Shown here: in pieces, positions 56,963 through 64,000 of the stretch | How positions within the stretch are numbered: the first letter of the stretch is position 1 | Layout of the letters: every line of letters begins with the position of its first letter | Assembly: GCF_024436035.1 (NCBI RefSeq) | Contig: NZ_JANFNG010000021.1 | Location: 45,603-109,602, forward strand | Source of the DNA: Streptomyces humicola | GTDB taxonomy: Bacteria > Actinomycetota > Actinomycetes > Streptomycetales > Streptomycetaceae | Reading direction: 5' to 3' | Length of the DNA: 64,000 nucleotides | The notes under the pieces: generated by a model | The model's input: the letters and a program-made list of their open reading frames with translations, nothing else | Told to the model about the DNA's origin: nothing | Databases searched by the model: none | Program-made: the position numbers and the translations under genes

Positions 56963-57302
56963 GAACACCTCTGTGGGAGGGAGAAAGTCCAGCAAGACCC
57001 TCCCAGTTGTGAACACTGGGTAAGTCCTTGCGCGTACCACGCCACTGTAGACGTTGCACCTGGCCGCCCCGCCGCCGGGGGCACCCCGTGTTGGTGCACG
57101 CTGCTCAGGCCGGGATGGGAGTATGTACCGGGAATGAACAAACCCGTCGGACCGTTGCACGAGAGGCCGACAGAGCCCCTCCCCCTACCGGGGTAGGCTC
57201 AAAGCGACATCAGCCGCTGTCGCGGCGGGGGCCGGTCCGCAGTCGATCGACCGGCATCACATACACGTGTGTGAGACATGTGGAGAGGAGCCCTGACTCA
57301 GG
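56963..57302. other. Divergent ctaB-tkt intergenic region
   Basis: The 340-bp gap contains no convincing gene. CCTAC-N4-GTAGG (57184-57197) includes TAGGCT (57194-57199), a possible -10 for tkt. CACACGTGTG-like symmetry lies near 57262. The tkt ribosome-binding site AGAGGAG is 12 nt from its GTG. Confidence 0.4.
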
Positions 57303-59384
57303 GTGAGCACGCAGCCGACCACCACAGACGACCTCCAGTGGACCGATCTGGACAAGCGCGCAGTCGACACCGCCCGGGTCCTGGCCATGGATTCCGTTCA
57401 GAAGGTCGGCAACGGCCATCCTGGCACGGCCATGAGCCTGGCGCCCGCGGCCTACCTGCTCTTCCAGAAGCTGATGCGGCACGACCCGGCCGACCCGGAC
57501 TGGACCGGACGCGACCGCTTCGTCCTCTCCCCCGGGCACACCAGCCTCACCCTCTACATCCAGCTGTTCCTGTCGGGGTACGGACTCGAACTTGACGATC
57601 TGAAGTCCTTCCGCACCTGGGGCAGCCGCACCCCCGGCCACCCCGAACACGGCCACACCGTCGGCGTGGAGACCACGACCGGCCCGCTCGGCCAGGGCAT
57701 CGCCAACGCCGTGGGCATGGCCATGGCCGCCCGGTACGAGCGCGGCCTGTTCGACCCCGAGGCGCCTGCCGGCGAGTCGGTCTTCGACCACACGATCTGG
57801 GCGATCGTCTCCGACGGCGACCTGGAGGAGGGCATCTCCGCCGAGGCGTCCTCGCTCGCCGGCCACCAGAAGCTCGGCAACCTGATCGCGCTCTACGACG
57901 ACAACCACATCTCGATCGAGGGCGACACCGAGACCGCGTTCAGCGAGGACGTGCTGAAGCGGTACGAGGCCTACGGCTGGCACGTCCAGCGCATCGAGCA
58001 GTCCCCGGACGGGGACTTCGACGTACACGCCCTGTACGCGGCGCTGAAGACCGCGCAGGCCGAGACCGAGCGCCCGTCGATCATCGCCGCGCGTACGATC
58101 ATCGCCTGGCCCGCCCCGAACGCGCAGAACACCGAGGCCGCGCACGGCTCGGCGCTGGGTGCGGCCGAGGTCGCCGCCACCAAGAAGGTGCTGGGCTTCG
58201 ACCCCGAGCAGCACTTCGAGGTCGAGGACGCGGTGCTGGCACACGCCCGCGAGGTCGCCGACCGCGGCCGCGCCGCGCACGCCGAGTGGGACAAGCACTT
58301 CCAGGAGTGGCGCACCGCCAACCCGCAGCGCGCCGCCGAGTTCGACCGCATTGCCGAGGGCGAGCTGCCCGACGGCTGGGAGAAGGCGCTTCCGGTCTTC
58401 GAGGCCGGCAAGGACGTGGCGACCCGCAAGGCCTCCGGTGAGGTGCTGAAGGCGCTCGGCGCGGTGATGCCCGAGCTGTGGGGCGGCTCCGCCGACCTCG
58501 CGGGCTCCAACAACACCACCATCGACAAGAACTCCTCCTTCCTGCCGGAGGGCAACCCGCTGCCTTCAGGCTCGCCGTACGGCCGCACGATCCACTTCGG
58601 CATCCGCGAGCACGCCATGGGCTCGACGATGAACGGCATCGCGCTGCACGGCAACACCCGTGTCTACGGCGGCACCTTCCTCGTCTTCTCCGACTACATG
58701 CGCCCCGCCGTCCGGCTCGCCGCGCTGATGAAGCTGCCCGTCACCTACGTGTGGACGCACGACTCCATCGGCCTGGGCGAGGACGGCCCGACCCACCAGC
58801 CGGTCGAACACCTCGCCGCGCTGCGCGCCATCCCGGGCCTGAACGTCGTCCGTCCCGCCGACGCCAACGAGACCGCGGTCGCCTGGCGGGAGATCCTGCG
58901 CCGCCATGCCGACAAGCCGGCGCCGCACGGCCTGGCCCTCACCCGGCAGAACGTCCCGACCTACGAGCCGAATCATGACGCGGCCAAGGGTGGGTATGTG
59001 CTGTTCGAGGCCGAGGGCGGCCAGCCGCAGGTGATCATCGTTGCCACCGGCTCCGAGGTTCAGCTGGCCGTCGCGGCCCGGGAGGAGCTGCAGGCCGACG
59101 GCATCCCCACCCGTGTGGTCTCGATGCCGTGCATCGAGTGGTTCGAGGAGCAGGACCAGGCCTACCGCGATCACGTCCTGCCGCCGAACGTCAAGGCGCG
59201 CGTCGCCGTCGAGGCCGGTGTCGGCCTGACCTGGCACCGCTTCGTCGGGGACAGCGGCCGGATCGTCTCGCTCGAGCACTTCGGCGCCTCCGCCGACTAC
59301 AAGGTGCTCTACCGCGAGTTCGGCCTCACCCCCGAGGCCGTGGCCGCCGCCGCACGCGACTCCATCGCCGCGGCGTCCCGGTGA
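57303..59384 (+). CDS. tkt: Transketolase
   Basis: This 693-aa thiamine-diphosphate enzyme transfers two-carbon units in the pentose phosphate pathway. GNGHPGTAMSLAP near residue 36, the Mg/ThDP motif VSDGDLEEGISAEASSLAGHQ (key words SDGDLEEG) near 165, and the transketolase domain GIREHAMGSTMNGIALHG near 437 are present. THDSIGLGEDGPTHQPVEHLAAL (key words GLGEDGPTHQPVE) near 483 follows. Length fits the bacterial enzyme. GTG at 57303 is used. It is the first gene of tkt-tal-zwf-opcA-pgl. Confidence 0.96.
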   Translation: MSTQPTTTDDLQWTDLDKRAVDTARVLAMDSVQKVGNGHPGTAMSLAPAAYLLFQKLMRHDPADPDWTGRDRFVLSPGHTSLTLYIQLFLSGYGLELDDLKSFRTWGSRTPGHPEHGHTVGVETTTGPLGQGIANAVGMAMAARYERGLFDPEAPAGESVFDHTIWAIVSDGDLEEGISAEASSLAGHQKLGNLIALYDDNHISIEGDTETAFSEDVLKRYEAYGWHVQRIEQSPDGDFDVHALYAALKTAQAETERPSIIAARTIIAWPAPNAQNTEAAHGSALGAAEVAATKKVLGFDPEQHFEVEDAVLAHAREVADRGRAAHAEWDKHFQEWRTANPQRAAEFDRIAEGELPDGWEKALPVFEAGKDVATRKASGEVLKALGAVMPELWGGSADLAGSNNTTIDKNSSFLPEGNPLPSGSPYGRTIHFGIREHAMGSTMNGIALHGNTRVYGGTFLVFSDYMRPAVRLAALMKLPVTYVWTHDSIGLGEDGPTHQPVEHLAALRAIPGLNVVRPADANETAVAWREILRRHADKPAPHGLALTRQNVPTYEPNHDAAKGGYVLFEAEGGQPQVIIVATGSEVQLAVAAREELQADGIPTRVVSMPCIEWFEEQDQAYRDHVLPPNVKARVAVEAGVGLTWHRFVGDSGRIVSLEHFGASADYKVLYREFGLTPEAVAAAARDSIAAASR

Positions 59385-59426
59385 CCCGCTGACGCCCATA
59401 CCGACTCCGAGGAGATGCAACTACTC

Positions 59427-60545
59427 ATGACCGACGCACTCAAGCGCCTCTCCGACGAAGGCGTCGCGATCTGGCTCGACGACCTGAGCAGGCGCCGGAT
59501 CACCTCCGGCAACCTTGCGGAACTCATCGACGAGAGCCATGTCGTCGGCGTCACCACCAACCCGACGATCTTCCAGAAGGCGATCTCCGGTGGCGACGGG
59601 TACGAGCAGCAGCTCGCCGACCTGGCCGCCCGCAAGCTGACCGTCGAAGAAGCGCTGCGCATGATCACCACGGCCGACGTGCGCGACGCCGCCGACATCC
59701 TGCGCCCCGTCTTCGACGCCACCGACGGCCAGGACGGCCGGGTCTCCATCGAGGTGGATCCGCGCCTGGCCCACAACACCACCGCCACGATCGCCGAAGC
59801 GAAGCAGCTGGCGTGGCTGGTGGACCGGCCGAACACCTTCATCAAGATCCCGGCGACCAAGGCGGGCCTGCCGGCCATCTCCGAGGTGATCGGCAAGGGC
59901 ATCAGCGTCAACGTCACGCTGATCTTCTCGCTGGAGCGCTACCGCGCCGTCATGGACGCGTACATGACCGGCCTGGAGAAGGCCAAGGCGGCCGGTCTCG
60001 ACCTGTCGAAGATCCGCTCCGTCGCGTCGTTCTTCGTCTCCCGCGTGGACACCGAGGTCGACAAGCGCCTCGACAAGATCGGCGGCGACGAGGCCAAGGC
60101 CCTGCGCGGCAAGGCTGCGGTGGCCAACGCCCGCCTCGCCTACCAGGCATACGAGCAGGTCTTCGCCTCCGACCGCTGGGCGGAGCTCGAGAGGGCGGGT
60201 GCGCACAAGCAGCGCCCGCTGTGGGCCTCGACCGGCGTCAAGGACCCGGCCTACCCCGACACGCTCTACGTCACCGAGCTGGTCGCCCCCAACACCGTGA
60301 ACACCATGCCGGAGGCGACCCTGCAGGCGACCGGTGACCACGGCGAGATCACCGGTGACACCATCCACGGCACCTACGAGCAGGCCAAGGCCGAGCTCGA
60401 TGCACTGGCCGCAGTGGGCATCTCGTACGACGATGTGGTTCAGGTGCTGGAGGACGAGGGCGTGGAGAAGTTCGCGACCTCGTGGAACGACCTGCTCCAG
60501 TCCACCGAGGCGGAGCTGAAGCGCCTCGCTCCCACGGAGGCATGA
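59427..60545 (+). CDS. tal: Transaldolase
   Basis: This 372-aa enzyme transfers dihydroxyacetone units between sugar phosphates. [15 protein letters not shown] near residue 33, and [14 protein letters not shown] near 138, with the Schiff-base lysine in KIPAT, are clear. [20 protein letters not shown] near 266 is typical of the long actinobacterial Tal type. ATG at 59427 is preceded by GAGGAG at 12 nt; the ATG at 59415 abuts that site and is less likely. It overlaps zwf by 4 bp. Confidence 0.95.
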   Translation: MTDALKRLSDEGVAIWLDDLSRRRITSGNLAELIDESHVVGVTTNPTIFQKAISGGDGYEQQLADLAARKLTVEEALRMITTADVRDAADILRPVFDATDGQDGRVSIEVDPRLAHNTTATIAEAKQLAWLVDRPNTFIKIPATKAGLPAISEVIGKGISVNVTLIFSLERYRAVMDAYMTGLEKAKAAGLDLSKIRSVASFFVSRVDTEVDKRLDKIGGDEAKALRGKAAVANARLAYQAYEQVFASDRWAELERAGAHKQRPLWASTGVKDPAYPDTLYVTELVAPNTVNTMPEATLQATGDHGEITGDTIHGTYEQAKAELDALAAVGISYDDVVQVLEDEGVEKFATSWNDLLQSTEAELKRLAPTEA

Positions 60546-62077
60546 CAGAAGTGACCACAAGCAGCAATCCGCTGCGTGACGCCCTGGACCGGCGGCTCCC
60601 GCGCATCGCGGGGCCGTCCGGCCTGGTCATTTTCGGCGTCACGGGCGACCTGTCGCGCAAGAAGCTGATGCCTGCGATTTACGACCTCGCCAACCGCGGG
60701 TTGCTGCCCCCGGGCTTTTCGCTCGTCGGCTTCGCACGCCGCGACTGGGAGCACGAGGACTTCGCGCAGGTCGTACACGACGCGGTGAAGGAACACGCGC
60801 GGACCCCGTTCCGCGAGGAGGTCTGGGCGCAGCTCGCCGAGGGCTTCCGGTTCGTCCCCGGTGACTTCGGCGACGATGCGGCGTTCGAGACCCTCAGGAC
60901 CACCATCGAGGACCTGGACAAGGCGCGCGGTACCGGCGGCAACTTCGCCTTCTACCTCTCCGTGCCGCCGAAGTTCTTCCCGCTCGTCGTAGAGCAGCTG
61001 AAGAAGCACGGGCTCTCCGAGGGCCCGAGCGACTCCTGGCGCCGCGCGGTCATCGAGAAGCCCTTCGGCCACGACCTGAAGAGCGCGGAAGAGCTCAACC
61101 AGGTCGTCCACAAGGTCTTCTCCCCCGACCAGGTCTTCCGGATCGACCACTACCTGGGCAAGGAGACCGTCCAGAACATCCTGGCGCTGCGCTTCGCCAA
61201 CACCATGTTCGAGCCGTTGTGGAACCGCTCGTACGTCGACCACGTGCAGATCACCATGGCCGAGGACATCGGCATCGGCGGCCGGGCCGGCTACTACGAC
61301 GGCATCGGCGCCGCCCGTGACGTCATCCAGAACCACCTGCTGCAGCTGCTGGCGCTCACCGCGATGGAGGAGCCCGGCTCCTTCCACCCCAAGGCGCTGG
61401 TGACCGAGAAGCTCAAGGTTCTGGCCGCGGTCCAGCTGCCGGACGACCTGGGCGCCCACACCGTGCGCGGCCAGTACGCGCACGCGTGGCAGGGCGGCGA
61501 GGAGGTGCTGGGCTACCTCGAGGAGGAGGGCATCAGTCCCGACTCGAAGACCGACACCTACGCCGCGGTCAGACTGACGATCAACAACCGCCGCTGGGCC
61601 GGGGTGCCGTTCTACCTGCGCACCGGCAAGCGGCTGGGACGACGGGTCACCGAGATCGCAGTGGTCTTCAAGCGCGCCCCTTATCTGCCGTTCGAGTCCG
61701 GCGCCACCGAGGAGCTCGGGGAGAACGCCCTGGTCATCCGGGTACAGCCGGACGAAGGCGTCACGGTGCGGTTCGGTTCGAAGGTACCGGGCACCTCGAT
61801 GGAGGTCCGGGACGTATCGATGGACTTCGCTTACGGCGAGTCCTTCACCGAGTCCAGCCCCGAGGCGTACGAGCGCCTCATCCTCGACGTCCTGCTCGGC
61901 GACGCCAACCTCTTCCCGCGCCACCAGGAGGTCGAACTCTCCTGGAACATCCTCGACCCGATCGAGGAGTACTGGGCGAGCAACGGCAAGCCGGCCGAGT
62001 ACGCGGCCGGGACCTGGGGCCCGGTAGAGGCGGACGAGATGCTCGCACGAGACGGTAGGAGCTGGCGCCGGCCATGA
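60542..62077 (+). CDS. zwf: Glucose-6-phosphate 1-dehydrogenase
   Basis: This 511-aa enzyme oxidises glucose-6-phosphate to 6-phosphogluconolactone with NADP+. The cofactor motif is [16 protein letters not shown] near residue 27, and the active-site [13 protein letters not shown] near 200 contains the catalytic His. [21 protein letters not shown] (key words GRAGYYD) follows. [18 protein letters not shown] sequence is near 180. ATG at 60542 overlaps the tal stop; GTG at 60551 has better spacing from GGAGG and may be the true start. Confidence 0.95.
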   Translation: MTEVTTSSNPLRDALDRRLPRIAGPSGLVIFGVTGDLSRKKLMPAIYDLANRGLLPPGFSLVGFARRDWEHEDFAQVVHDAVKEHARTPFREEVWAQLAEGFRFVPGDFGDDAAFETLRTTIEDLDKARGTGGNFAFYLSVPPKFFPLVVEQLKKHGLSEGPSDSWRRAVIEKPFGHDLKSAEELNQVVHKVFSPDQVFRIDHYLGKETVQNILALRFANTMFEPLWNRSYVDHVQITMAEDIGIGGRAGYYDGIGAARDVIQNHLLQLLALTAMEEPGSFHPKALVTEKLKVLAAVQLPDDLGAHTVRGQYAHAWQGGEEVLGYLEEEGISPDSKTDTYAAVRLTINNRRWAGVPFYLRTGKRLGRRVTEIAVVFKRAPYLPFESGATEELGENALVIRVQPDEGVTVRFGSKVPGTSMEVRDVSMDFAYGESFTESSPEAYERLILDVLLGDANLFPRHQEVELSWNILDPIEEYWASNGKPAEYAAGTWGPVEADEMLARDGRSWRRP

Positions 62078-63150
62078 AGATCGACCTGACGGAGACCACC
62101 TCGTCCCGCATCAACTCCGCCCTCATCGAGGGCCGGCGCGCCATAGGCGCCCCGGCGATCGGCATGGTGCTCACCCTCGTCATCGTCACCGACGAGGGCA
62201 GCGCCTACGACGCCATGCGCGCCGCGAGCGATGCCTCCCGCGAGCACCCCTCCCGGATCCTCGCCGTCATCAAGCGGCCCGGCCGCACCCCGCGCGACCG
62301 CGCCAGGACCCGGCTCGACGCCGAGGTGCTGGTCGGCTCGGACTCCAGCGCGGGCGAGACGGTACTGCTCCGGCTCCACGGCGAGCTGGTCAACCACGCC
62401 GAGTCGGTGGTGCTGCCGCTGCTGCTGCCGGACGCCCCCGTGGTCGTCTGGTGGCCGGCCGACGCCCCCGACAACCCCGCCCAGCACCCGCTCGGCCGGC
62501 TCGGGCAGCGCAGGATCACGGACGCATCGGCCGCCGAGGACCCGGTCGCGGCGCTCGGCCTGCGGGCCGCCTCGTACACCCCGGGCGACACCGACCTGGC
62601 CTGGACCCGCATAACCCCGTGGCGCTCCATGCTCGCGGCCGCGCTCGACCAGAAGCACTCGAAGATCAGCAGTGCCGTGGTCGAGGGCGAGGCGTACAAC
62701 CCGAGCGCCGAGCTGCTCGCCATGTGGCTTGCGGACCGGCTGGACGTCCCGGTGGAACGCACCGTCTCGGACGGGCCCGGGCTCACCGCGGTGCGGCTCA
62801 CCACCGCCGACGGCGTGATCTGCCTGGACCGGGCGGACGGTGCGCTCGCCGAGCTGGCCATGCCCGGCCAGCCGGACCGGCATGTGGCGCTGAAGCGACG
62901 GGAGACTTCGGAGCTGATCGCCGAGGAGCTGCGGCGTCTGGACCCGGACGAGATCTACAGGTCGGCGGTGCAGTTCGGCGTCGAACGCATCATGACGGGC
63001 GAGCGGGCCAAGGCGGCGAAGCCGGAGCAACGGCCCGAGCCGGAGCAGGAGCAGGAGTCCGGGCAGCAGCAGGATCAGCCCCGGCAGGATCCGGCATCGG
63101 CGGCGGCGCCCAAGCCGGCCCGGAAGCGCACGGCGGAGAGTAAGAAGTGA
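62074..63150 (+). CDS. opcA: Glucose-6-phosphate dehydrogenase assembly protein OpcA
   Basis: This 358-aa protein activates or assembles Zwf in cyanobacteria and actinobacteria. [19 protein letters not shown] begins the conserved N-terminus; VVWWPADAPDNPAQHPLG near residue 125 and WTRITPWRSMLAAALDQ near 177 are OpcA hallmarks. The last about 50 residues are Gln/Glu/Pro-rich and end in Lys/Arg, probably disordered. ATG at 62074 overlaps the zwf stop, and the stop overlaps pgl (GTGA). Confidence 0.93.
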   Translation: MKIDLTETTSSRINSALIEGRRAIGAPAIGMVLTLVIVTDEGSAYDAMRAASDASREHPSRILAVIKRPGRTPRDRARTRLDAEVLVGSDSSAGETVLLRLHGELVNHAESVVLPLLLPDAPVVVWWPADAPDNPAQHPLGRLGQRRITDASAAEDPVAALGLRAASYTPGDTDLAWTRITPWRSMLAAALDQKHSKISSAVVEGEAYNPSAELLAMWLADRLDVPVERTVSDGPGLTAVRLTTADGVICLDRADGALAELAMPGQPDRHVALKRRETSELIAEELRRLDPDEIYRSAVQFGVERIMTGERAKAAKPEQRPEPEQEQESGQQQDQPRQDPASAAAPKPARKRTAESKK

Positions 63151-63929
63151 CAGCACCTCAGGTCGTGGTGCACCGCGACAAGGAGCTGATGGCGAAGGCC
63201 GCGGCGGCCCGGCTGATCACCAGGATCGTCGACGCCCAGTCGGCGCGCGGCTCGGCCTCGGTGGTGCTCACCGGCGGGCGCAACGGCAATGCGCTGCTCG
63301 CGGCGCTCAACGAGGCGCCCGCGCGCGACGCGGTGGACTGGTCGCGGCTGGATCTGTGGTGGGGCGACGAACGGTTCCTTCCCGAGGGCGACCCGGAGCG
63401 CAACGTCACACAGGCCCGCGAGGCGCTGCTCGACGCCGTGCCGCTCGACCCGTCCAGGGTGCACGCCATGCCTGCCTACGACGGTCCGTACGGCGGTGAC
63501 GCCGACGCGGCGGCCGAGGGGTATGCGGCCGAGCTCGCCAAGGCGGCGGGGCCCCAGGACCACGGTCCGGTGCCGACGTTCGATGTGCTGCTGCTCGGCG
63601 TCGGCCCGGACACCCATGTCGCCTCTCTCTTCCCCGAGCACCCGGGCGTACGGGAGACGGAGCGGACCGTCGTGGGCGTGCACGGCGCGCCGAAGCCGCC
63701 GCCCACCCGCATTTCGCTCACCCTCCCCGCGATCCGGGCGGCGCGTGAGGTGTGGCTGCTGGCGGCGGGCGAGGACAAGGCGAACGCGGTCGCCATCGCC
63801 CTGTCGGGCGCGGGTGAGATCCAGGCCCCTGCGGCCGGGGCCTACGGCCGCAGCCGCACCCTGTGGCTGCTGGACCGCGCGGCCGCAGCGCAGCTGCCCA
63901 AACAGCTGTATCCGCCGGCCTCGGCCTGA
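63147..63929 (+). CDS. pgl: 6-phosphogluconolactonase
   Basis: This 260-aa enzyme (NagB/GalP6 isomerase-like fold) hydrolyses 6-phosphogluconolactone. SVVLTGGRNGNALLAAL near residue 33, DLWWGDERFLPEGDPERN near 70, and LLLGVGPDTHVASLFPEHP near 150 are the family blocks, the last containing the GxGxDGH-like loop. It completes the oxidative branch with zwf and opcA. GTG at 63147 overlaps the opcA stop. No terminator is visible in the remaining 71 bp, which end G-rich. Confidence 0.94.
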   Translation: MTAPQVVVHRDKELMAKAAAARLITRIVDAQSARGSASVVLTGGRNGNALLAALNEAPARDAVDWSRLDLWWGDERFLPEGDPERNVTQAREALLDAVPLDPSRVHAMPAYDGPYGGDADAAAEGYAAELAKAAGPQDHGPVPTFDVLLLGVGPDTHVASLFPEHPGVRETERTVVGVHGAPKPPPTRISLTLPAIRAAREVWLLAAGEDKANAVAIALSGAGEIQAPAAGAYGRSRTLWLLDRAAAAQLPKQLYPPASA

Positions 63930-64000
63930 AAAGACGCCTGAGAAGACAGCTGAGGGGTGGGGGGGCGGGGGCCCCAAACCCACAAAACATGAGAACAAGG

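Noticed and set aside
63930..64000. G-rich end sequence as a possible element
   Set aside because: A short run of G with no stem or ORF; probably ordinary 3' flank cut by the window edge.

Overview
The window is high-GC actinobacterial DNA, almost certainly from a Streptomyces or a close relative. The evidence is heavy G/C at third codon positions, frequent GTG starts, long runs of ATGA/GTGA-overlapping genes, and a gene content and order that match Streptomyces: a cobalamin operon beside ectABCD, a six-subunit suf operon, ctaA/ctaB, and tkt-tal-zwf-opcA-pgl. No tRNA, rRNA, CRISPR array, transposase or secondary-metabolite core gene is visible. This is mostly core chromosome with a few accessory spots.

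Layout. 1-2400: start of a putative exported hydrolase, a class II aldolase and a divergent FAD oxidoreductase. 2450-4050: a phosphate-regulated low-affinity phosphate transporter (Pho box upstream) with a small membrane partner. 4110-23260: a cobalamin operon led by a promoter and a cobalamin riboswitch: cobD, cobQ, cobN, a chlI/D-like chelatase subunit, cobO, cobB, cobI, cobM, cbiD, cobL, cbiG-cobJ fusion, a 2[4Fe-4S] ferredoxin, cobH, cbiX, cobC. Nearly all junctions overlap by 4 bp. It mixes aerobic-type (CobN) and anaerobic-type (CbiX, CbiD, CbiG) enzymes. 23395-27864: an MFS transporter, a sortase-anchored LAETG surface protein, a divergent HTH/Clp_N protein with two dyads at its start, and an amidohydrolase. 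28300-31612: ectABCD for ectoine and 5-hydroxyectoine.

31640-39870: a lipoprotein and a sugar-acid locus: NADP-type aldehyde dehydrogenase with a divergent IclR regulator and a shared 22-bp palindrome, a decayed methyltransferase, a Tat-exported GH64 glucanase, an uncharacterised TIM-barrel-like protein, 5-dehydro-4-deoxyglucarate dehydratase and uronate dehydrogenase. Udh, KdgD and the aldehyde dehydrogenase form most of the oxidative route from uronates to 2-oxoglutarate; the aldarate dehydratase is not in the window. 39920-43170: an acidic protein of unknown function, dapD, and a remnant of an NPCBM carbohydrate-binding module.

43234-49983 (minus strand): the Fe-S assembly operon sufR-sufB-sufD-Rieske ferredoxin-sufC-sufS-sufU-sufT. 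A 39-codon ORF lies exactly between sufC and sufS, and a dyad and a DmdR/IdeR-like iron box lie upstream. 50163-56962: a two-gene ABC exporter and ctaA, an amidohydrolase plus glutamine-synthetase-like pair resembling a split FluG, a small conserved protein, and ctaB on the opposite strand. 57303-63929: the pentose phosphate operon tkt-tal-zwf-opcA-pgl.

The leads I would follow first are the bridging ORF inside the suf operon, the leader ORF between the cobalamin riboswitch and cobD, the repeat insertion with an 11-bp target duplication at the cobI/cobM junction, the FluG-like pair, and the TIM-barrel protein in the sugar-acid locus. I found no feature that clearly amounts to a wholly new system.
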